This document shows positions 6,413 to 9,835 of a DNA stretch of 9,835 nt, in pieces. The DNA is from Calditrichota bacterium (GTDB taxonomy: Bacteria; Calditrichota; Calditrichia; RBG-13-44-9). The notes below the pieces were generated by a model. That model did no database searches. It was not told where the DNA came from and saw only the letters and a list, made by a program, of their open reading frames with translations. A program made the translations under genes and the position numbers. Every line of letters starts with the position of its first letter. Position 1 is the stretch's first letter. Location of the stretch: assembly GCA_016934605.1 (NCBI GenBank), contig JAFGSO010000091.1:1-9835 (forward strand), written 5' to 3'.

Positions 6413-9127
6413 TTAATGACTATCTTTTAATGCTGCCTGTGCTGCCGCCAGCCGGGCTATGGGTACCCTGAAAGGTGAACAGCTGACATAATTCATACCA
6501 ATCCTGTGGCAGAATTCCACAGAGGACGGTTCACCACCATGTTCACCGCAGATACCGATTTTCAGATCTTTGCGGGTTTTCCGCCCGTATTCAATCCCCC
6601 ATTCCATCAGGCGACCCACACCTTCCTGGTCAACCGATTCGAACGGATCTTTGGGCAGGATTTCATTTTCCACATAATAAGGTAAAAATTTGCCGGCATC
6701 ATCTCTGGACAGACCAAAGGTGGTCTGGGTAAGATCGTTGGTACCGAAACTGAAGAATTCCGCCACTTCGGCAATCTGATCTGCGGTAATAGCCGCCCGC
6801 GGCAATTCAATCATAGTACCAACCAGATAATCCACTTTCACATTGTATTTGTCGAATACCTGTTCAGCGACTTCCCGGACCAGTTTTTCCTGAAGTTTCA
6901 GTTCGTTGACGTGACCAACCAGCGGAATCATGATTTCCGGTTTCACATCCACCTTTTCTTTTTTCACTTCACAGGCCGCTTCCAGAATGGCACGAACCTG
7001 CATCTCGGTAATCTCGGGATAAACGATTCCCAGGCGGCAGCCACGATGTCCCAGCATGGGATTAAATTCATGCAGTGATGCCATTTTCACCTTAATTTTT
7101 TCCAGCGATACACCCAGGGCATCTGCCACTTCCTGCTGATCCTTTTCCTCATGAGGCAGGAATTCATGCAATGGTGGATCCAGTGTTCGGATGGTAACCG
7201 GATGCCCTTTCATCACCTTAAAAATATCGATGAAATCCTGTTTCTGCATGGGCAGAAGTTTTTCGAGTGCTTTGCGCCGGCCCTCTTCATCGGCTGAGAG
7301 GATCATCTCGCGAACGGCACGGATCCGTTCGCCCCCGAAAAACATATGCTCGGTACGGCACAGTCCGATTCCTTCGGCACCGAATGCCAGTGCGTTGGCT
7401 GACTGATCCGGCTGGTCGGCATTGGTTCTTACTCCCAGCTTCCGGAATTCATCCGCCCAGGTCATGATTTTTTCGTAAGTATGATAGGTTTTGGATTCTT
7501 CCGGCTTCATGGTTTTATCCACCAGCACCTGAAGCACTTCAGAGGGTTTGGTTTCAATTTTGCCGACAATCACCTCACCGGTGGTTCCATCCAGTGAAAT
7601 CCAGTCGCCCTCCTTCACCACCCGGCCATCCACATCGAATTGCCGTTTTTTGTAATTGATATTCAGCTGTCCGGCACCGGCCACACATACCTTACCCATC
7701 TGGCGTGCCACCAGCGCTGCATGGGAAGTCATCCCACCGCGAGCGGTCAGAATACCTACCGATGCATCCATTCCCTTGATGTCTTCCGGACTGGTTTCAA
7801 TCCGTGCCAGGATAACATTATCACCCCGCCTGTTCCACTCCACAGCGTCGGGAGCATTGAACACCACGCGACCGGTGGCAGCTCCCGGACCGGCATTCAG
7901 GCCCCTGGCTATCAGTTTTCCGTCCTGAATGGCTTCATCCTTCTGAGCCATGTCAAAAATGGGACGGAGCAACTGATTCAGCTGATTCGGTTCAACCCGC
8001 ATCAGGGCTTCTTTCTTAGTGATAAGTTCCTCTTCCACCATGTCCACGGCGATTCGGAAGGCAGCGAATCCGGTACGCTTGCCGGCACGGGTTTGCAGGA
8101 ACCACAGACGGCCATTCTGGATGGTAAACTCCATATCCTGCATTTCTTTGTAGTGCTGCTCAAGTTTATCAAAAATTTCGCCCAGCTGTTTGTAAACATC
8201 GGGCATGATATCCCGGAGCTTCTTCAGCTCCTGTGGAGTCCTGGTTCCGGCTACCACATCTTCACCCTGGGCGTTGACCAGAAATTCGCCATACATTTCC
8301 TTATCGCCGGTGGCGGGATTACGGGTAAAAGCCACTCCGGTAGCACAATCTTCTCCCATATTTCCATACACCATGCTCTGGACGTTAACGGCAGTGCCCC
8401 AGTGTCCCGGAATATTATTCAGTTTCCGGTAAACGATAGCCCTTTCGTTATTCCAGGAACGAAATACTGCCCCGATAGCACCCCACAGTTGTTCCATGGG
8501 ATCTTCCGGAAATTTCTTTCCGGTCTTGTCCTGAATGGCCTTCTTAAATTCAGCAACCAGTTCCTTGAGATCCTTTTCAGAGAGTTCGGTATCATATTCA
8601 ATGCCCAGCTTCTCTTTCTTGGCATCCAGGATTTCCTCAAAGGGATCTACATCGTCTTTTTCCACCGGCTTCAGTCCCATTACCACATCGCCGTACATGG
8701 CTACGAAACGCCGGTAACAGTCGTAAGCAAAGCGCGGATTATCGGTTTTGTCGATCAATCCCTGAACCGTTTCGTCATTCAGTCCCAGATTTAGTACGGT
8801 ATCCATCATTCCCGGCATGGAAGTTCGGGCTCCGGAGCGAACCGATACCAGCAGCGGATTTTCCCGATCCCCAAATTTGGCATCCATCACCTTTTCCACT
8901 TTTTCCAGAGCTTCAGTCACCTGATCTTCCAGTTCCTTTGGATACTGATAATCATTTTCGTAGTAGTAGGTGCATACTTCTGTGGAAATGGTAAATCCAG
9001 CCGGCACGGGAACGCCGATATTGGTCATTTCTGCCAGATTGGCACCTTTACCACCCAGCAGATTTTTCAGATCCTTTGTACCTTCGGCTTTTCCGTCCCC
9101 GAAAAAATAGACATACTTGTCGGCCAT
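6413..9127 (-). CDS. ppdK: Pyruvate, phosphate dikinase
   Basis: The enzyme interconverts pyruvate + ATP + phosphate with PEP + AMP + PPi in the cytoplasm, and can serve either PEP synthesis or PPi-linked glycolysis. The 904-residue product has all domains in order. The nucleotide-binding domain (1 to about 345) carries LGGKGANLAEM at 24-34, VSVRSGARTSMPGMMDTVLNLG at 94-115 and FLQTRAGKRTG at 343-353. The swivelling phosphohistidine domain (about 405-525) carries GGMTSHAALVARQMGK with catalytic His469 and the adjacent Thr467. The PEP/pyruvate barrel (about 540-895) carries GIGLCRTEHMFF at 586-597, FNPMLGHRG at 688-696, FSFGTNDLTQ at 792-801 and GICGEHGGEPSS at 858-869 with the acid/base Cys860. 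It is slightly longer than the usual 870-890 residues; a charged stretch at about 155-210 may account for this. The start ATG 9127 has a strong ribosome site. Its neighbour argR follows 94 bp downstream beyond a large inverted repeat. Confidence 0.97.
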   Translation of the reverse strand: MADKYVYFFGDGKAEGTKDLKNLLGGKGANLAEMTNIGVPVPAGFTISTEVCTYYYENDYQYPKELEDQVTEALEKVEKVMDAKFGDRENPLLVSVRSGARTSMPGMMDTVLNLGLNDETVQGLIDKTDNPRFAYDCYRRFVAMYGDVVMGLKPVEKDDVDPFEEILDAKKEKLGIEYDTELSEKDLKELVAEFKKAIQDKTGKKFPEDPMEQLWGAIGAVFRSWNNERAIVYRKLNNIPGHWGTAVNVQSMVYGNMGEDCATGVAFTRNPATGDKEMYGEFLVNAQGEDVVAGTRTPQELKKLRDIMPDVYKQLGEIFDKLEQHYKEMQDMEFTIQNGRLWFLQTRAGKRTGFAAFRIAVDMVEEELITKKEALMRVEPNQLNQLLRPIFDMAQKDEAIQDGKLIARGLNAGPGAATGRVVFNAPDAVEWNRRGDNVILARIETSPEDIKGMDASVGILTARGGMTSHAALVARQMGKVCVAGAGQLNINYKKRQFDVDGRVVKEGDWISLDGTTGEVIVGKIETKPSEVLQVLVDKTMKPEESKTYHTYEKIMTWADEFRKLGVRTNADQPDQSANALAFGAEGIGLCRTEHMFFGGERIRAVREMILSADEEGRRKALEKLLPMQKQDFIDIFKVMKGHPVTIRTLDPPLHEFLPHEEKDQQEVADALGVSLEKIKVKMASLHEFNPMLGHRGCRLGIVYPEITEMQVRAILEAACEVKKEKVDVKPEIMIPLVGHVNELKLQEKLVREVAEQVFDKYNVKVDYLVGTMIELPRAAITADQIAEVAEFFSFGTNDLTQTTFGLSRDDAGKFLPYYVENEILPKDPFESVDQEGVGRLMEWGIEYGRKTRKDLKIGICGEHGGEPSSVEFCHRIGMNYVSCSPFRVPIARLAAAQAALKDSH

Positions 9128-9134
9128 ACAACAA

Positions 9135-9140
9135 CCTCCT
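9135..9140 (-). promoter_or_regulatory. Strong Shine-Dalgarno site of ppdK
   Basis: AGGAGG on the minus strand lies 7 nt before the ATG at 9127. It is the closest match to the anti-SD consensus in the window, fitting a highly expressed enzyme, and it fixes the start. Confidence 0.85.
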
Positions 9141-9148
9141 TAAATCAG

Positions 9149-9183
9149 TTATTCATGTTTAAAATTGATGTTAGTTTATTCAT
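9149..9183. promoter_or_regulatory. Paired TTATTCAT direct repeats in the ppdK promoter region
   Basis: TTATTCAT occurs at 9149-9156 and again at 9176-9183, 27 bp apart. On the minus strand both read ATGAATAA. The upstream copy overlaps the predicted -10, and the other lies in the expected leader. ATTCAT/ATGAAT is the half-site seen in known ARG boxes, which makes ArgR (encoded next to ppdK) a possible ligand. The usual ARG box is an imperfect palindrome, not a direct repeat, so this is tentative. Confidence 0.25.
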
Positions 9184-9201
9184 AATTTTAAATATTTTCA
9201 A
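9173..9201 (-). promoter_or_regulatory. Possible sigma-70-type promoter of ppdK
   Basis: On the minus strand TTGAAA (9201-9196) is followed by a 17-nt AT-rich spacer and TAAACT (9178-9173). The -35 matches 5 of 6 and the -10 matches 4 of 6 consensus bases. The predicted transcript would start near 9166, giving a leader of about 40 nt. The region is very AT-rich, so chance matches are common. Confidence 0.4.
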
Positions 9202-9485
9202 GTTAAGTAATTTAAGACATAAGACCTGATTTTCCAAAAAATAAATAAAAATATATGAGCGTTTTACAGGTAAAAATGAATTAATACACCTGTTTTTATC
9301 TCTTATTTTTATAAGGGGTTAAGACAATATTTTAGTAAATCTTTGTTCATTTATTATTTTTTATCTGGGTTTTTGTTTCCGGGGAAACTAAAGCAATCAT
9401 CAAAATGCAATGGAAAATGTATAAGGAATTAAAAAAAGGCCCAGAGGCTCAAAGGAGTATTCTGAAATCAGGATTTAGGATTCAC

Positions 9486-9515
9486 ACGGAAAACGGAAAA
9501 GGGATAACGGACAAT
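9486..9515. repeat. Degenerate ACGGAAA/ACGGACA tract
   Basis: Units ACGGAAA, ACGGAAAA, GGGATA, ACGGACA follow one another with a period of about 7 bp. The tract is short and imperfect. It lies about 100 bp before the second CGCAGAG cassette, and similar heptad tracts adjoin both cassette copies. Confidence 0.5.
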
Positions 9516-9551
9516 GAAGGCGGGCGCAGAGGCTCCACAAGCGTTAGTCTG

Positions 9552-9586
9552 ATTCCTGTTTCCTGGATCCTGGTTTCTGGTCTTGG
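9552..9586. repeat. Degenerate TTYCTGG heptad tract
   Basis: The plus strand reads ATTCCTG, TTTCCTGG, ATCCTGG, TTTCTGG, TCTTGG, an imperfect tandem with a period of 7-8 bp. It ends 2 bp before the second cassette. Its units resemble those at 281-317 read from the opposite strand. Confidence 0.6.
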
Positions 9587-9588
9587 TT

Positions 9589-9835
9589 ATTTAACGCAGA
9601 GGACGCGGAGGACACAGAGCTTCGCAGAGTTTTTTTACCTTTTTTCCGGTAATCTGTTCACTACTCGCTCAATTCCTTCTCGCAGCAATTCACCATGGCT
9701 GATTCGCTTATTTTCTCTGAAATTTCATTCTCGTGAATAATTTTATAGTATTCTTTTTTTCTCTGCGTTCTCTGCGAACTCTGCGTTTATATTAAATAAG
9801 GCTCAATGGCACAGGGGCTCCCGACTCCCTGTCAA
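9589..9835. repeat. CGCAGAG-bounded repeat cassette, copy 2, cut by the window end
   Basis: This is the right-hand copy of the cassette at 1-239, in the same orientation. The left inverted-repeat arm is 9589-9629 and the right arm 9761-9792. It differs from copy 1 by one extra 9-bp unit of the ACGCAGAGG type in the left arm, a 1-bp deletion, and scattered substitutions mostly in the AT-rich parts. Identity is very high from the GxxExxY-like segment to the GGCTCAATGG stretch. Sequence after 9835 is not visible, so the hairpins that follow copy 1 cannot be checked here beyond GTCAA. Confidence 0.85.
9635..9738 (-). pseudogene. Short relic resembling a GxxExxY-family protein, copy 2
   Basis: The minus strand reads IHENEISEKISESA and stops at 9661. 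The ATG of copy 1 is replaced by ATT, so no start is left at that point. The second frame, SHGELLREGIERVV, is also kept, stopping at 9635, with one non-conservative change (Arg to Leu) and one conservative change (Lys to Arg) relative to copy 1. Loss of the start and lack of most of the protein argue that the segment is no longer translated. The family link is the same tentative one as for copy 1. Confidence 0.4.

Larger units (their letters stand above)
9202..9588. other. Non-coding spacer upstream of ppdK
   Basis: No gene is supported here. Positions 9202 to about 9400 are strongly AT-rich without evident structure, except a small inverted repeat GTTTCC/GGAAAC at 9375-9388. Positions 9430-9588 are more GC-rich and hold degenerate short repeats (separate entries) leading into the CGCAGAG cassette. 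An open frame of 111 codons on the plus strand (9405-9740) runs through the low-complexity tracts and the cassette and looks fortuitous. Confidence 0.6.

Noticed and set aside
7640..8794. 384-codon open frame on the plus strand
   Set aside because: It lies wholly antisense to ppdK, whose motifs are complete. Its translation shows no recognisable domain, and it follows from the codon bias of ppdK on the other strand.
9375..9388. GTTTCC/GGAAAC inverted repeat as a terminator
   Set aside because: The stem is short with a very small loop, and no T-run follows on either strand.
9405..9740. 111-codon plus-strand open frame before and through the second cassette
   Set aside because: The frame runs through degenerate heptad tracts and into the inverted-repeat element. 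The translation is low in complexity and resembles no family.

Overview
The window shows the housekeeping part of a bacterial chromosome. Five protein genes all lie on the minus strand, so transcription runs from right to left: pyruvate phosphate dikinase (ppdK), arginine repressor (argR), a fused radical SAM/DUF2344 protein, ribonuclease G (rng), and an exported DUF2279 protein. All five are intact. A sixth, very small candidate ORF of 38 codons lies between argR and the radical SAM gene; its stop overlaps the next start as TAATG. The protein set and the style of the repeats suggest an uncultured Gram-negative bacterium of the FCB type (Bacteroidota, Ignavibacteria, Calditrichota, KSB1 and relatives). 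This is an inference from family resemblance, and no rRNA or other firm phylogenetic marker is present.

Layout. Positions 1-310 hold a repeat cassette: a CGCAGAG element with terminal inverted repeats, two back-to-back hairpins, and a tract of degenerate seven-base units that runs into the stop codon of the DUF2279 gene. Positions 311-1285 are the DUF2279 gene. Positions 1286-1545 are AT-rich spacer with two hairpin-forming repeats. Positions 1546-5733 are rng and the radical SAM gene, closely spaced. Positions 5733-5849 are the small ORF, 5872-6318 argR, and 6319-6412 a spacer with a strong inverted repeat carrying a 13-bp tandem duplication. Positions 6413-9127 are ppdK, with a strong Shine-Dalgarno sequence and a plausible promoter upstream. 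Positions 9202-9588 are AT-rich spacer with degenerate heptad tracts, and 9589-9835 is a second copy of the CGCAGAG cassette, cut by the window end.

How the genes relate. The radical SAM/DUF2344 and RNase G genes are a recurring pair in bacteria, linked to ribosome or RNA maturation. PpdK interconverts pyruvate and PEP, and ArgR senses arginine. No direct link between these functions is visible, though two ATTCAT-type half-sites near the ppdK promoter resemble ArgR half-sites.

The most unusual feature is the pair of direct repeats at the two ends, about 9.6 kb apart. Each copy has CGCAGAG terminal inverted repeats. Inside each, on the minus strand, is a short frame beginning HENEISEKI, which resembles the N-terminus of GxxExxY-family proteins. 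I read the repeat as a shrunken, MITE-like relic of a GxxExxY cassette. No CRISPR array, tRNA, rRNA, transposase, phage gene or defence system was recognised.
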